The notes under the pieces are model-generated. The model did not search any database and was not told the origin of the DNA. It saw only the letters and a list, made by a program, of their open reading frames with translations. The position numbers were made by a program, and so were the translations under genes. DNA of 64,000 nt from Candidatus Hydrogenedentota bacterium (lineage in GTDB: Bacteria; Hydrogenedentota; Hydrogenedentia; Hydrogenedentales; CAITNO01), in the NCBI GenBank assembly GCA_018056705.1, contig JAGPFE010000002.1:90469-154468 (forward strand), read 5' to 3'. Position 1 is the stretch's first letter, and the number at the start of each line of letters is the position of its first letter. Positions 1 through 10,165 of this stretch are shown here, in pieces.

Positions 1-1
1 C

Positions 2-844
2 GCGCCCTGGGATCGACCGAATGAACTGGGCTTCCTGGTTCCCGAGGGACGTCACACTACCGATCCTCCCGCCTGGAGACTGGCCCAGTGGCATGCCGCC
101 ACGCTGCTGGAACCGGGGATCATGGCCCGGGACGGTGACTCGGACGCGTGGACAGCCCGAACGGAAACCCGGCAGGTGACGGTCCGAAGAGACAACGGTG
201 TGACCACCGTCGTCCTGGCGTGCCAGGGTGGCCGGGAATACGGAGGCAGGTTGCGTCAGCGGGGTGAGCCGTGGCCCCACCTGCTCATCGAGCAGCGCCT
301 GGACGCGCCACCCCTGGGGGATCTTGTCAGGCTGGTTTTCCGCTTCCGGTTCCGGGTGGACGGCGCGCGGGCGGATCCCGCCCTGGCGGCCGGACTGGAC
401 CCCTCCCTCCATACGGCACAGGCCACGGCCTACTGGACGGTCTCGGTGGAATCGAAAGATGGCAGCCGGGACATGTTCTGGTTCGGCATTCCATTGTTTG
501 ATATCCGTTACGCCGTGCCTCCTGGCAGTTGCCAGGTGGATGCGGGCTTTCCCGGCGCGACGGAAAAATTCATCTATACCGTGGCGGGCGACCGGTTCTG
601 GTCCGGTGCAACCGGTGACGGCGCGTGGCGGGAAACGGAAACCGACCTCCTCCCCCTCCTGGGGGAGGCGCTGCGGGCCATTCAGGATCGGGGCGCCCTG
701 AAGGAGGCCTTACCGGAAACACTTAGGCTGACTTCATTCAACCTTGGCTGGGAGCTTCCTGGCCCCTACGACGCCCGACTGGAAGTGTCCGGACTTTCGC
801 TGAACGCGGTACGGTCCGTTCCGGCCGAGCGTATCGGGGAGTGA
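2..844 (+). CDS. Hypothetical protein, 5'-truncated by the window edge
   Basis: The frame is open from the first bases of the window, so the gene starts upstream. The ATG at 122 is probably internal, because codons 2-121 read as normal protein (for example EPGIMARDGDSDAW across that point). About 280 residues are visible. They look like a beta-rich soluble domain, with aromatic-rich strands such as MFWFGIPLFDIRY and a C-terminal segment LTSFNLGWELPGPYDARLEV. I do not recognise the family. The N-terminus is missing, so secretion cannot be judged. The DUF3810 gene starts only 4 bp after the stop, so the two are probably co-transcribed. Confidence 0.6.
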   Translation, partial: APWDRPNELGFLVPEGRHTTDPPAWRLAQWHAATLLEPGIMARDGDSDAWTARTETRQVTVRRDNGVTTVVLACQGGREYGGRLRQRGEPWPHLLIEQRLDAPPLGDLVRLVFRFRFRVDGARADPALAAGLDPSLHTAQATAYWTVSVESKDGSRDMFWFGIPLFDIRYAVPPGSCQVDAGFPGATEKFIYTVAGDRFWSGATGDGAWRETETDLLPLLGEALRAIQDRGALKEALPETLRLTSFNLGWELPGPYDARLEVSGLSLNAVRSVPAERIGE

Positions 845-848
845 CGCC

Positions 849-2174
849 ATGACGAATCCCGATGATCCCTTGTCCAGCACGCCCGCTCCAGAAGCAGGGG
901 CTGGATCGGGCACCATGGATCCCCTTCCCATGGACACGCCCTGTGAGCCGTTTTCCGCGTCCCCGACGGGGGTGTCGTACCCCGCTGATCGTCCACCGCG
1001 GTTCCTGTTGACCCTGTTTCTGTCCGTGCTAGCCCTGGCGTGTTTTCTCGTGGCCCGGGCGGGAACGGGTCATCCGCAGGTTGTCGAACGGTGGTTTACG
1101 GAACGGGTCGGCTTTCATATCGCGCTTCTCCTGACCCGGTTGACGTCCGTGGTGCCCTTTTCCATGGCCGAGTGGGTAGTGATCGCGGTGTTCGTGGTTC
1201 CCCTGTTCTGGGTATTCCGGGGCATTATCCAGGTCGCGCGTCGTCGTCGCCGCCTGCGGAATGCCATGGCGTGTTGCGTCACCCGGCTGATCATGCTGGC
1301 CGCGGCGATCGTGAGCGTTTTTTACGTCACGTGGGGGTTCAACTACAGCCGGGCGGGGTTTATCGCGCGGCAGGGCTGGGAAGCCTTCGACCAGGTTCCC
1401 GAGTCCGAGTCTGCTGCCGTGGAAGAACTCCGGCTTTTCGCGGCGCGGCTGGTAGAGGAAACCAACCGGGCGTTTCTTGATGCCATGGGGGTGGAGGACC
1501 CCGGTCAACCGAGCATGCCGCCGGAGGGGTGGGCTGCCGTGGATGCCGCCCTGGAAAAGGCCTATGTGGAGGTGGGCCGGGAACTGGGCCTGCACCCGTC
1601 GTTCAGTCGTCCCAGGGCGCGGGCCAAGCCCGTTTTTTTCGCTCGGGCCATGAGTTACACCCTGATTTCCGGGGTGTACGCCCCCTATACCGGCGAAGCC
1701 AACTACAATCCCCTGGTACCGCCGTGCCATCTCGCCCACACGATTGCCCACGAGAAGGCCCATCAGCGGGGGATCACCAGTGAAGACGAAGCCAATTTCT
1801 TCGGGTTCCTGGCGTGTGTACACGCGCGGTCGGCTTACGCGCGCTATTCGGGCTGGCTGATGGCCCAGCGGCAGATCCTGGGGCTGCTGAACCGGGTGGA
1901 TCCGGATGCCGCGCGATCCCTGTCGGACAGGGTGTTACCGGGCATCCGGCGGGACCTGCAGGCCGCGGCCGCTTTCTATAATCGCCATGCCGGGCGGGTC
2001 AGCCAGGTGCAGCATCGGATCAATGACGCGTACCTGAAGGTTAACCGCGTGAAGGGGGGCGCGGCTTCTTACGGCATGAGCGCGAGGCTGATCCTGGCGT
2101 ATCACCGTTGGAAATCTCACCATGGAACGGAAGCCGCGTTACCTGGAACGTCCGGCGAGACTTCCGTCCCGTAA
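849..2174 (+). CDS. DUF3810-family membrane zinc-metallopeptidase-like protein
   Basis: A 441-residue protein. A Pro/Ala-rich N-terminus is followed by about three membrane segments between residues 55 and 165 (LLTLFLSVLALACFLV, AEWVVIAVFVVPLFWVF, LIMLAAAIVSVFYVTW). The large domain after them carries HEKAH at about residues 301-305 and a downstream acidic stretch, SEDEANFFGF. An HExxH motif followed by ExEANF is the hallmark of DUF3810 proteins, which resemble gluzincin-type zinc peptidases. The substrate is unknown. The gene follows the upstream gene by 4 bp and its stop codon touches the start of the NPCBM gene, which suggests one operon. The family call is from the motif and topology; peptidase activity is inferred. 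Confidence 0.75.
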   Translation: MTNPDDPLSSTPAPEAGAGSGTMDPLPMDTPCEPFSASPTGVSYPADRPPRFLLTLFLSVLALACFLVARAGTGHPQVVERWFTERVGFHIALLLTRLTSVVPFSMAEWVVIAVFVVPLFWVFRGIIQVARRRRRLRNAMACCVTRLIMLAAAIVSVFYVTWGFNYSRAGFIARQGWEAFDQVPESESAAVEELRLFAARLVEETNRAFLDAMGVEDPGQPSMPPEGWAAVDAALEKAYVEVGRELGLHPSFSRPRARAKPVFFARAMSYTLISGVYAPYTGEANYNPLVPPCHLAHTIAHEKAHQRGITSEDEANFFGFLACVHARSAYARYSGWLMAQRQILGLLNRVDPDAARSLSDRVLPGIRRDLQAAAAFYNRHAGRVSQVQHRINDAYLKVNRVKGGAASYGMSARLILAYHRWKSHHGTEAALPGTSGETSVP

Positions 2175-2175
2175 C

Positions 2176-5100
2176 ATGAGGAACTTGCTGATGACACGCG
2201 TGGCTGCGCGTCTGCGGCTCGGGATGATCGGGGTACTGGGTGGCGTCGTGATGACCTGGCTCGCGGGGGCGGAACCGCCCGGCACGGTGACGACCGGCCG
2301 CGGCCTGTTCGCCCTCGTAGTTTCCCATCAGCAGGGCTGGGGACAGGTCGGCCTGGACACCGCGGCGCACGCTCCGGGAACCACACCCCTGGGATTGCGG
2401 ATGGGTTCCCGGACCTATGCATGCGGCCTGGGCACGCACGCCCCCGCCGTGACGGTGCTGGCCCTGGATGGCGCGTACCGGATGTTCGAGGCGGACGCGG
2501 GTGTTCAGTGGCAGGGGGGAACGGGTACGGGCAGCGTGGTCATGACCGTGCTGGTCGACGGAAAGAAGGTGTTCGAAAGCGGCGTGCTGCGCGAAGGGGA
2601 CGAGCCGGTGCCGGTGCGCGTGTCCACCCGGGGCGCGCGGGAACTCCGCCTCGAAGTGTCGGACGCGGGAGACGGGATCACCTGCGACGTGGCAAACTGG
2701 GCCACGCCCCGCCTGGAACCTGATCCGGACGCCACGAAAGAGGCCGAGGGTCCCACCGTGGACATCGCGCCCTTTGCCCGGTTGCTGGCCTGGGATCCTG
2801 CCCGGACCGAAGGCTGCCAGGCCACGCGCCTGGAAACGATGTCCGAAGAGGAACTGTATCCCGAACAGCCCGTGACGCCGGGCGAGGATGGACGGATTAC
2901 CGTGCCGGCCTTTGGAGACGGACGACCTTGCGTGGGGCTAGAGTGGATGGAACGCCGGAGGCTGGGCCGGCTGGAACTCGTGTTTTCTGAGGGCATGCCT
3001 TCGCCGGCAGGTATATCCGTGGAGTACTGGCACATGCCTGAAGCCGGGTCCCGCTGGCAGGGCAACTGGCGCGCGCTGCCCGGCCAGGGAACAACGGACG
3101 GCATGACATGGCGTTTTCTGCCCGACTGGACGGCAATACCCGACGGCGTGCCCTATGGAACGTCGAAAGTCCGGTTCATCCTTCCCGCGTCTCCCGGACC
3201 CACGCGACTCGAACGGATCCGCGCGTTTTCCCGTTGTCGTTACGCGGAGACCGTGCTCCGGATCATGGCTGAGCCCGGGGATACCCGCGCGCCCTGGACC
3301 GTGGAACTGTACAACGGGGCCCTGGCAGGCACGGCGGAGGTGTCCCGGACCTGGACGCCGGGTGAACCACTGGAACTGAAGGTTATTCACGCGGTTCCCG
3401 CGTCGTGGCAGCAGGTCGAACAGACGGTTCTGAGGTTTCACCTGCCGGATGACGCCTTTGGCGTCGCCGTGAGCGACGTTACCCGGAATGGCTATGTGTT
3501 TGTGCCTCACGCGGGGCTGCTGGTCGCGGACGCGTCCCATCGGGACATGACGCCCGCCAGGGCCCGGGAGCAGGTGAACACGGGAAAAACCATCCTGGAC
3601 CGGGTGCGCGCCATGCCGGAACAGACCCGCGAACATGCCATGGCCCGGACGCATCTGTCCGGCCTGGATGGCGGTCCCACCATGCTCTCTCTTGCCGCGG
3701 ATAACCGGAAGTTCGTGGTAACCCGTACGGGCGACGTGTCCTTTGAAGATGACCCGGCAATGTACAACGAGGTATCGAAAGTTGCCCGGGATCACCCCTG
3801 CCGGATGACAGTTATCCTGGAAGGCGAGGATCCATCGTTCACCCGTCGTGCCCTGGAAAAGGCATGGTATCCCATGCTGCGCATTGACCGAGGCGGTCCC
3901 GGAGTCCAGGTTGAAAATCGGGTGTATGTCGCTCCCTATTCGCCTCCGCGAACCGACCGGCCATTCTGGTGGCGGGACCGCGTCATGGGCGTTTCAGCCT
4001 TTTCCCTGAACCCCGAAACGGGGAAGGAAGCCCGATTGACCCTTGATTTTTCCGGTTCGATGGGACCAGTTTCCCTGGACTGGGACGCCCAAGGCAGGCA
4101 TGTACTCGCGCGCCACGGGGAACGCCTGGTTGCCGCCGTGGTTCCCGAAACCGGTAACCTCGCCCTCGCGATAGACAACGCGCTATTGCGCGTGACGGCG
4201 GCCAACGGGGCCCGGCTGGTGGTGTTCTTTCCCGCGTGGGAGGGGGCGGTTCCCGGAGATATTCCCGGCCTTGACGCGGTGGACGACTTGGCCCGGATTA
4301 CCCTCGAATACTGGGATGGGGTAATGTCCAGCGGCGCGAGGTTCGATTTGCCCGACGACCTGCTTAACAGGGTGGTGCCCGCGTCGATCGTCCACTGCTG
4401 GATGGCCGCGCGTAATGACGGCGGCCGCACCGTGGCCCCCTGGATCGCCAGCATGGCCTACGGTCCCCTGGAAAGTGAAGCCCACTCCGTGATCCGGGGC
4501 ATGGCGCGAATGGGCCAGGACGATTTCGCCCGCCGGGGATTCGAGTACTTCATCGACCGGTACAACGACAAGGGGTACCTGACCACCGGCTATACCGTGC
4601 TGGGCACCGGCTGGCACCTGTGGACCCTGGGCGAATACGTCGCGCTTTCGGATGACCGCGCCTGGCTGTCAACGCGCGCGGACGCGGTGAACCGGGTTTG
4701 CCGGTGGGTGATGGCGGAACGGCGCAAAACCATGCGAACCGATAACGCCGGAAACCGCGTGCCCGAATATGGCCTGATGCCGCCCGGGGTGCTGGCCGAC
4801 TGGAACGTGTTCGCCTATTACTTCTACCTGAACGGCAACTATTGCGCGGGCCTTCGGGAGGCGGGCGGGGCGCTGACCGCGATCGGGTATCCCGGGGCGG
4901 ACGAGATCGTCGCCGATGCCGAGGCGTTCCGGCAGGATATCCTGCGGGCCTACGATATCGCGCGGGGCAGGGCGCCCGTGGTACGCCTGGAAAACGGCGC
5001 GTGGGGGCCCTACTATCCCTGCCAGTTGCTGGCCCCCCTGCCTGTGGGCGCGCTCTATGACGGCGAAGACGTGGGGCGCAGCTGGTGCTATGACGTGGAA

Positions 5101-5820
5101 CTGGGGAGTCACCACCTTGTCCCCATGGGCGTGCTTGCGCCGGAAGATCCCCGGGCGGGCTGGATCATTCAGCACATGGAAGATGTGCAGTTTCTGCGTC
5201 CCGGATGGTTCCAGTTTACCGATGAGGAGGCCAACCGGGCGGACTGGTTCAACCTGGGCGGATTTGCCAAGGTACAGCCCTATTACGCCCGAACCGTCGA
5301 GTTTCACGCCCTGCGGGACGACGAAAAACCGTTCCTGCGATCCTTTTTCAACGCGCTGGCCTCGTTACTCAATACCGAGGACCTTTCGATCTGGGAGCAT
5401 TTCATCGCGGGAGCCTACAACAAGACCCACGAGACGGGTTATTTTCTGGGCCAGGTCCGCCTGGTGCTGGCCCAGGAACGGGGCCGGGAACTCTGGCTCG
5501 CGCCCTTCATGCCCGCCGAGTGGTTGACCTCCGGACAGCGGGTGGTCGTGGAAGACCTGCCCACGCTGTTCGGCCCGGTGGGTTACACCCTCGAGTCCAG
5601 GCTGGACATGGGATACGTCGATGCCGTGGTGACTCCACCCCGCCGGAATGCTCCAGACACGATCGTGCTGCGCCTGCGCCACCCGGAAAACGCGCGCGTT
5701 CAAGATGTGGAGGCGAACGGAGCGGTTTCCGTGGAAATCACGGACAATGGCCGGGGCATCCGTTTCACGCCCGAACCTGGTAAGGCTGCCACGCGGCTCC
5801 GCGCGCGCTTTGAGCCATGA
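2176..5820 (+). CDS. Secreted NPCBM-domain protein with six-hairpin glycosidase-like region
   Basis: A protein of about 1214 residues. I chose the ATG at 2176 because it gives a signal peptide (MRNLLMTRVAA, then a hydrophobic core ending TWLAGA) and begins right after the DUF3810 stop; an in-frame ATG at 2122 lies inside that gene. Residues about 40-180 match an NPCBM domain, the carbohydrate-binding module found in glycosidases (GLGTHAPAVTVLALDGAYRM, VLVDGKKVFESGVL). The middle is beta-rich. Residues about 750-1120 have the helical look of an (alpha/alpha)6 six-hairpin glycosidase (SEAHSVIRGMARMGQDDFA, GWHLWTLGEYVALSDDRAWL), followed by a small C-terminal beta domain. A role in extracellular polysaccharide breakdown is likely. 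The exact GH family is not assigned. Confidence 0.7.
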   Translation: MRNLLMTRVAARLRLGMIGVLGGVVMTWLAGAEPPGTVTTGRGLFALVVSHQQGWGQVGLDTAAHAPGTTPLGLRMGSRTYACGLGTHAPAVTVLALDGAYRMFEADAGVQWQGGTGTGSVVMTVLVDGKKVFESGVLREGDEPVPVRVSTRGARELRLEVSDAGDGITCDVANWATPRLEPDPDATKEAEGPTVDIAPFARLLAWDPARTEGCQATRLETMSEEELYPEQPVTPGEDGRITVPAFGDGRPCVGLEWMERRRLGRLELVFSEGMPSPAGISVEYWHMPEAGSRWQGNWRALPGQGTTDGMTWRFLPDWTAIPDGVPYGTSKVRFILPASPGPTRLERIRAFSRCRYAETVLRIMAEPGDTRAPWTVELYNGALAGTAEVSRTWTPGEPLELKVIHAVPASWQQVEQTVLRFHLPDDAFGVAVSDVTRNGYVFVPHAGLLVADASHRDMTPARAREQVNTGKTILDRVRAMPEQTREHAMARTHLSGLDGGPTMLSLAADNRKFVVTRTGDVSFEDDPAMYNEVSKVARDHPCRMTVILEGEDPSFTRRALEKAWYPMLRIDRGGPGVQVENRVYVAPYSPPRTDRPFWWRDRVMGVSAFSLNPETGKEARLTLDFSGSMGPVSLDWDAQGRHVLARHGERLVAAVVPETGNLALAIDNALLRVTAANGARLVVFFPAWEGAVPGDIPGLDAVDDLARITLEYWDGVMSSGARFDLPDDLLNRVVPASIVHCWMAARNDGGRTVAPWIASMAYGPLESEAHSVIRGMARMGQDDFARRGFEYFIDRYNDKGYLTTGYTVLGTGWHLWTLGEYVALSDDRAWLSTRADAVNRVCRWVMAERRKTMRTDNAGNRVPEYGLMPPGVLADWNVFAYYFYLNGNYCAGLREAGGALTAIGYPGADEIVADAEAFRQDILRAYDIARGRAPVVRLENGAWGPYYPCQLLAPLPVGALYDGEDVGRSWCYDVELGSHHLVPMGVLAPEDPRAGWIIQHMEDVQFLRPGWFQFTDEEANRADWFNLGGFAKVQPYYARTVEFHALRDDEKPFLRSFFNALASLLNTEDLSIWEHFIAGAYNKTHETGYFLGQVRLVLAQERGRELWLAPFMPAEWLTSGQRVVVEDLPTLFGPVGYTLESRLDMGYVDAVVTPPRRNAPDTIVLRLRHPENARVQDVEANGAVSVEITDNGRGIRFTPEPGKAATRLRARFEP

Positions 5821-5836
5821 AACCGGGGGATTCGAC

Positions 5837-6463
5837 CTACTGGGCGGAAACCGCGACGGATAACGTCGTGCCGTTTTCTTCCGGGCCGGCCATGATGGAC
5901 AGCACGCGATCGTCTTTTTCGAAGGTCAGCGAGATCAGTTCCGCCGTGTCCAGCGTGGTCTGAGAGGTCCACCCGGCCTTTGGCAACTGTTCCGCGTAAA
6001 AAGCCTTGACGTCGGCCGGTTTAATCTGGAGGGAGCCCTGCACCGTCCACGATGGGCCACTTTCATCGTATACGGCAGCCGTCGGCACCAGGCCGGGGGG
6101 TAAGGGCACATCCCTGGGGAAAGAATCTGGAATAGTCACGCGCTCGCCGAACCGCATGGTCTGGCGTCCTCCGGATCCTTCCGAGACCATTTCGGTCTGG
6201 CCTTCCCTGATCGTCGTGGCGACCGTTCTGGTGCCATCCTCATCCGTAATCGTAACCTTGGAAGCCCCTTCTCCACCGGCGTTCAGGTCTACCTTGACGT
6301 TCTGCCCATGGGCCCGGGCAGCCGCCTCGATCGCTTTCTCCGCGGCGATCTCAGAGGCCTTTCTGGATGGACTACCGCAGCCACAGCCTGCCAGGATCAG
6401 CAACAGGCCGCAGGCTGGTAGCAGGTATACCATCCCGCGTAAAGCCACCGCACGTTGTTTCAT
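5837..6463 (-). CDS. Predicted lipoprotein, function unknown
   Basis: A 208-residue protein. The start at 6463 is preferred over the in-frame ATG at 6490: it has a GAGAGGAA site about 7 bases upstream and gives a clean lipoprotein signal, MKQRAVALRGMVYLLPACG then LLILAGC, with lipidation expected on the Cys of LAGC. The C-terminal half contains DVPLPPGLVPTAAVYDESG and VKAFYAEQLPKAGWTSQTT. This pattern recurs in small secreted proteins that carry a 'FYxxxLxxxGW' segment and have no defined activity. It lies just downstream of the DUF2961 gene on the same strand and is probably co-transcribed with it. Confidence 0.7.
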   Translation of the reverse strand: MKQRAVALRGMVYLLPACGLLLILAGCGCGSPSRKASEIAAEKAIEAAARAHGQNVKVDLNAGGEGASKVTITDEDGTRTVATTIREGQTEMVSEGSGGRQTMRFGERVTIPDSFPRDVPLPPGLVPTAAVYDESGPSWTVQGSLQIKPADVKAFYAEQLPKAGWTSQTTLDTAELISLTFEKDDRVLSIMAGPEENGTTLSVAVSAQ

Positions 6464-6489
6464 GGGCGTGTTCCTCTCAGGTGGTGCCA

Positions 6490-8493
6490 TTACCGCCGTT
6501 CGAGCCGGATATAGTCCAGCCCGAACATGTTGGCGGGCAGTGCCTTGACATTCTTCCGGCCACAGGTGATCTCAATGGTGTTCTCCCCCTGCCGGAGATC
6601 GAATTCCCCGAGGTTGATCTCGTCGGTTACTTCCACGTCCGCGCTGTAGAAATCGGTTGGCTTCAGGGCGTCCACCCCGTTGATTTTCACGGCGTGCCCG
6701 CCGTAATCGGGGCCTTTCGTGAAGCGCGCGAACACGGTGTAGCGGCCCGCCTCGGGCACCTGGAAGCCCAGCTTCAGCGTGGCGCCCCGGGTGGGATTGG
6801 TCCACCACATCTGTTCGCCCCGGCTCCAGTCCCAGGGGCCCGACTGGCGCTGCGTGGTCCCCGCGGTGACTTCGATCACCCGCATGAACTCGCCTTCAAT
6901 CGCGCCGGCCACGCCTTCGATCGGTTCGCACACCGGGACGGTCAACAGGTCCGGCGTGACCGGCTCGTATCCAGGTTTCGCGTCGGCCACGGCGTACCAG
7001 TAGGAGACGACGGACTGGTTGAACAGGACGTCATCCCAGTGCCACAACTCCATGTCAAACCGGAAGCCGGTGTTCCAGGGGATGTCGTCGATAATGTGAA
7101 ACCGGCTCACGCAGGTTTGTCCGTAATTTCCCGGGCCGTCGCACCGGGGCTGGTTGTGAAAGGCATGGGTGAACAGAGTGGGGCTGCACCAGGCGTATCC
7201 GAAATAATCTTCCGTGCCGGTGCCGAAGTGGCTGGGAAACGATTCACCGTCCACGTAGATTTTTTCATCTCCTTCACCCCACCACTTTCTGGATGGATTA
7301 GTGACGTGGAGCATGACGCCCACGAAGCGGCCAGGCCCGCCGCTGACCGCCAGGTAATTCCAGTCCTGCATTGGTCTTGTGGGAACGTCCCTGCCGGCCC
7401 GGTAACCGGCGTGGAAGTACAGGGACCGGTCATCCCACGCCCAGCGGCCCGTCCTGACCGTTCCACGGAGCGTAACTTCCGCGTCGGTGTGATTGGTCAC
7501 GCGTATGGTGGCGGCGCGCTGGAACGGCATGACCCACCGGCTGTAGAGGGTATGGTCGTCCAGCACCCCCGAACCCAGGGACTGGTAAGGATTGAGCCCT
7601 GGAGCCGTACCAAAAAAGTCTCCCAGCGGCGTGATCACCATCGGTGCCAGGTCGTCATAGGCGATTTCAAGCAGGATGCCTCGCAGGGCTTTTTCCTTAT
7701 CCTGGGCGTCCGCGAAACAGGTGATTTCACGGATGGCCGCGGGCCCATCCAGTTCGAGGGATTCGCTGGCACCCGGGGCCAGGGTGACGTCATAGGGGGT
7801 GTCGTCCAGGGGCTCCGCCGGCCGCGCGCCCTTTTCCCAGGGGGCCGCGAGGGCTTTGGCCACTTCGCGCAAGGCGGGCATGCCGGATTCGAGAATCGCC
7901 GGTGTCAGGGTTTCCACCTCGGTGCCCGTGGCATACGTCCGGTAGTTGACGTGGTAATAGATGTCGGGGTTAGAGACGGTTACCTTGCAGTGTTTCGCGT
8001 AGGGAATGGGCAGGTAACTGTTCCAGCCGCTGGCCCGCATGTGCGCGATGGGTTCCAGGAAGGGCTTGGTGCCCCCGCCCAGCATGACCTGCAGGGGCAT
8101 CTCGAACAGGGGTTCCGGCTGGTTATCCAGGTAAATCCGGACAATGCCGCCATCATTCGGGTTGGCGGACCAGATGCGGACGATGGCCCCGGGTCCGTCC
8201 ACGTCCAGCAGGACGTGTTCCGTGCCCAGGGGTGTTTCATCAACCCGGAGTACCTGGTTGCGGTCGCCGTTGGCAAACCAGTTTTCTTCCGTGGCAACCG
8301 ATGGATCCGTGGAACGGCGGTCGTAACTGGAGGCCTGCCGGGTAATGTAAGCCGGTTGCGGTGTCCTGGCGAGGCGCTCCAGGCTGACCAGTTCATTCAG
8401 CAGGGAGGAAAAGGTAATCGGTTCGGCCGTGGCATGTCCCAGGCACACGACGCATCCCAGCAACAGTCCCCAGATCGCGCGCGAGTTCGCCAT
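6490..8493 (-). CDS. DUF2961 family secreted protein
   Basis: A 667-residue protein. The ATG at 8493 is preceded by GGGAGA at good spacing; an ATG at 8508 is an alternative. The signal peptide is MANSRAIWGLLLGCVVCLG ending HATA. The body has the DUF2961 hallmarks: an early ENWFANGDRNQVLRVD, DVDGPGAIVRIWSANPNDGG, and a later GTGTEDYFGYAWCS with EGEFMRVI. Some DUF2961 members act as glycoside hydrolases (difructose-anhydride and fructofuranosidase types), but the family is diverse. The last 90 residues (YTVFARFTKGPDYGGHAVKI, GLDYIRLERR) form a separate carbohydrate-binding-like beta domain. It is divergent from the Gfo/Idh/MocA gene, with about 180 bp between them. Confidence 0.85.
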   Translation of the reverse strand: MANSRAIWGLLLGCVVCLGHATAEPITFSSLLNELVSLERLARTPQPAYITRQASSYDRRSTDPSVATEENWFANGDRNQVLRVDETPLGTEHVLLDVDGPGAIVRIWSANPNDGGIVRIYLDNQPEPLFEMPLQVMLGGGTKPFLEPIAHMRASGWNSYLPIPYAKHCKVTVSNPDIYYHVNYRTYATGTEVETLTPAILESGMPALREVAKALAAPWEKGARPAEPLDDTPYDVTLAPGASESLELDGPAAIREITCFADAQDKEKALRGILLEIAYDDLAPMVITPLGDFFGTAPGLNPYQSLGSGVLDDHTLYSRWVMPFQRAATIRVTNHTDAEVTLRGTVRTGRWAWDDRSLYFHAGYRAGRDVPTRPMQDWNYLAVSGGPGRFVGVMLHVTNPSRKWWGEGDEKIYVDGESFPSHFGTGTEDYFGYAWCSPTLFTHAFHNQPRCDGPGNYGQTCVSRFHIIDDIPWNTGFRFDMELWHWDDVLFNQSVVSYWYAVADAKPGYEPVTPDLLTVPVCEPIEGVAGAIEGEFMRVIEVTAGTTQRQSGPWDWSRGEQMWWTNPTRGATLKLGFQVPEAGRYTVFARFTKGPDYGGHAVKINGVDALKPTDFYSADVEVTDEINLGEFDLRQGENTIEITCGRKNVKALPANMFGLDYIRLERR

Positions 8494-8677
8494 CGATTTC
8501 TCTCCCATTTATTGTCGTTCTTTGACAGGTCCAGTCATCATACAACGCCGGTCCTGTCCGGGCAAATAACCAGGAAAAACGTGAAACGAAGACCTGGCCG
8601 GAAAGGTCAAACCAGTGGTAAAGTGTGCCTGTTGTGTCCGTTATCTACACCCCCCAGGGGAGAAGAAAGGAAAATGT

Positions 8678-10051
8678 ATGGACCGTAATACCCTGACTCG
8701 CCGGGCCTTTCTGGCCTGTGCCACCACCACCGCCGTGGTAACAGCCTTCCGGGTGAACGCCGCCCAGGTGGTACCCCGCAAACTGTCTCCCAATGAGAAA
8801 CTACGCGTTGCCGGCATTGGGGCTGGCGGCAAGGGTCTGGAAGACGTGATGAGTTGCGCCCGGGACCGCAAGCGGGTGGACATCGTCGCCCTCGCGGATC
8901 CCGACTGGAAACGCTGCGCGGAAGCGTTCTACCGGCTGAAAGACGCCAAGCAGTACAAGGACTACCGGAAGATGCTGGAAGAAATGGGGGACCAGATCGA
9001 CGCCTGCACCGTCTCCACCCCCGATCATACCCATGCCCCGGCGGCCTACATGGCCATGAAGATGGGTAAGCACGTGTACGTGCAGAAGCCCCTGACCCAT
9101 ACCATCGCCGAAGCCCGGCTGTTGCGCCAGGTGGCCGCCGAAACCGGCGTCATCACCATGATGGGCAACCAGGGTCACTGCGGGGATGGCGTGCGTGAAT
9201 TGTGCGAGATGATCTGGTCAGGAGCGATCGGTAAGGTCCGGGAGGCCCACATCTGGACCAACCGTCCCGTATGGCCCCAGGGCATAGCGGATCCGCTTCC
9301 CGAGGAACCTGTTCCCGAAACCATGGATTGGGAACTGTGGATCGGCGCCGCCCCGTTCCGTCCGTACAACAGCAAGTATGCCCCGTTCAACTGGCGCGGC
9401 TGGTGGGACTTCGGGTGCGGCGCCATCGGCGACATGGCCTGCCACATCATGGACCCCGCCAACTGGGCCCTCGGCCTGAGCCGCGCCGAGTCCTTCACCG
9501 TCGAGGTGGTGACTCAGGAAGGCATGACCAGCCAGACCTACCCGCTGAAATCCACCATCAAGTTCTCCTTCCCGGCGCGGCAGACCGATGGCGGGGCCAT
9601 GGAACCCGTAACGGTCTACTGGTATGACGGTGGCCTCAAGCCGCCCCGGCCGGAAGGTGTCCCCGAAGGAGAAAAACTCGGAGACGGCGACAATGGCTCG
9701 CTGTTCATCGGCACGGACGGCATGGCCACGGCAGGCGAGTATGGCGGTGACGCGCGGTTGCTGCCCGCGTCCAGGATGAAAGAGTACACCCCGCCACCCC
9801 AGACCCTGGAGCGGATCCCCAGGGGCAATCCCTACCTGCACTGGATCGACTGTATCTATGCCGGCAGGAAGGCGGTTTCCGATTTCTCCTACGCGGGACC
9901 GCTCACGGAGATGGCTAACTTCGGCAACATCGCCCTGAAAGCCGGAGAACCGGTGTCCTACGACTGCGTGAACGGCAAGATTACCAGCAACGAGGCACTC
10001 AACAAGTTGCTGACCAAGGAATACCGGAAGGGTTGGGAACTGCCCTGCTGA
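8678..10051 (+). CDS. Gfo/Idh/MocA family oxidoreductase with twin-arginine signal
   Basis: A 457-residue NAD(P)-dependent sugar dehydrogenase-type protein. I chose the ATG at 8678: it follows AAAGGAAA and gives a Tat signal, TLTRRAFLACATTTAVVTAF. The nucleotide-binding motif is VAGIGAGGKGLEDV, and the family lysine motif is YVQKPLTHTIAEARLL. The C-terminal domain has WRGWWDFGCGAIGDMACHI, typical of the large Tat-exported clade common in Planctomycetes-like genomes. A periplasmic role in oxidising or isomerising sugar derivatives is likely, and the neighbours at 2-8.5 kb suggest a polysaccharide pathway. The exact substrate cannot be read from sequence. Confidence 0.92.
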   Translation: MDRNTLTRRAFLACATTTAVVTAFRVNAAQVVPRKLSPNEKLRVAGIGAGGKGLEDVMSCARDRKRVDIVALADPDWKRCAEAFYRLKDAKQYKDYRKMLEEMGDQIDACTVSTPDHTHAPAAYMAMKMGKHVYVQKPLTHTIAEARLLRQVAAETGVITMMGNQGHCGDGVRELCEMIWSGAIGKVREAHIWTNRPVWPQGIADPLPEEPVPETMDWELWIGAAPFRPYNSKYAPFNWRGWWDFGCGAIGDMACHIMDPANWALGLSRAESFTVEVVTQEGMTSQTYPLKSTIKFSFPARQTDGGAMEPVTVYWYDGGLKPPRPEGVPEGEKLGDGDNGSLFIGTDGMATAGEYGGDARLLPASRMKEYTPPPQTLERIPRGNPYLHWIDCIYAGRKAVSDFSYAGPLTEMANFGNIALKAGEPVSYDCVNGKITSNEALNKLLTKEYRKGWELPC

Positions 10052-10165
10052 GCCGTGTATGCTTTTCCGCGATGCTTTTGCGGGCGGGGTACCGCAAACA
10101 ACCGGTTCTCCGCCCGCGTAATTTAAGTTCATATACAAGCCGTGTCAGGTGAGAGGAGACAGATC

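Noticed and set aside
122..844. ATG at 122 as the true start of the first gene
   Set aside because: The frame is open and protein-like back to the window edge, so the ATG is probably internal.
6367..8688. 773-codon open frame on the plus strand
   Set aside because: It lies antisense to the DUF2961 gene and the lipoprotein, which have signal peptides and family motifs; long antisense frames are expected at this GC content.
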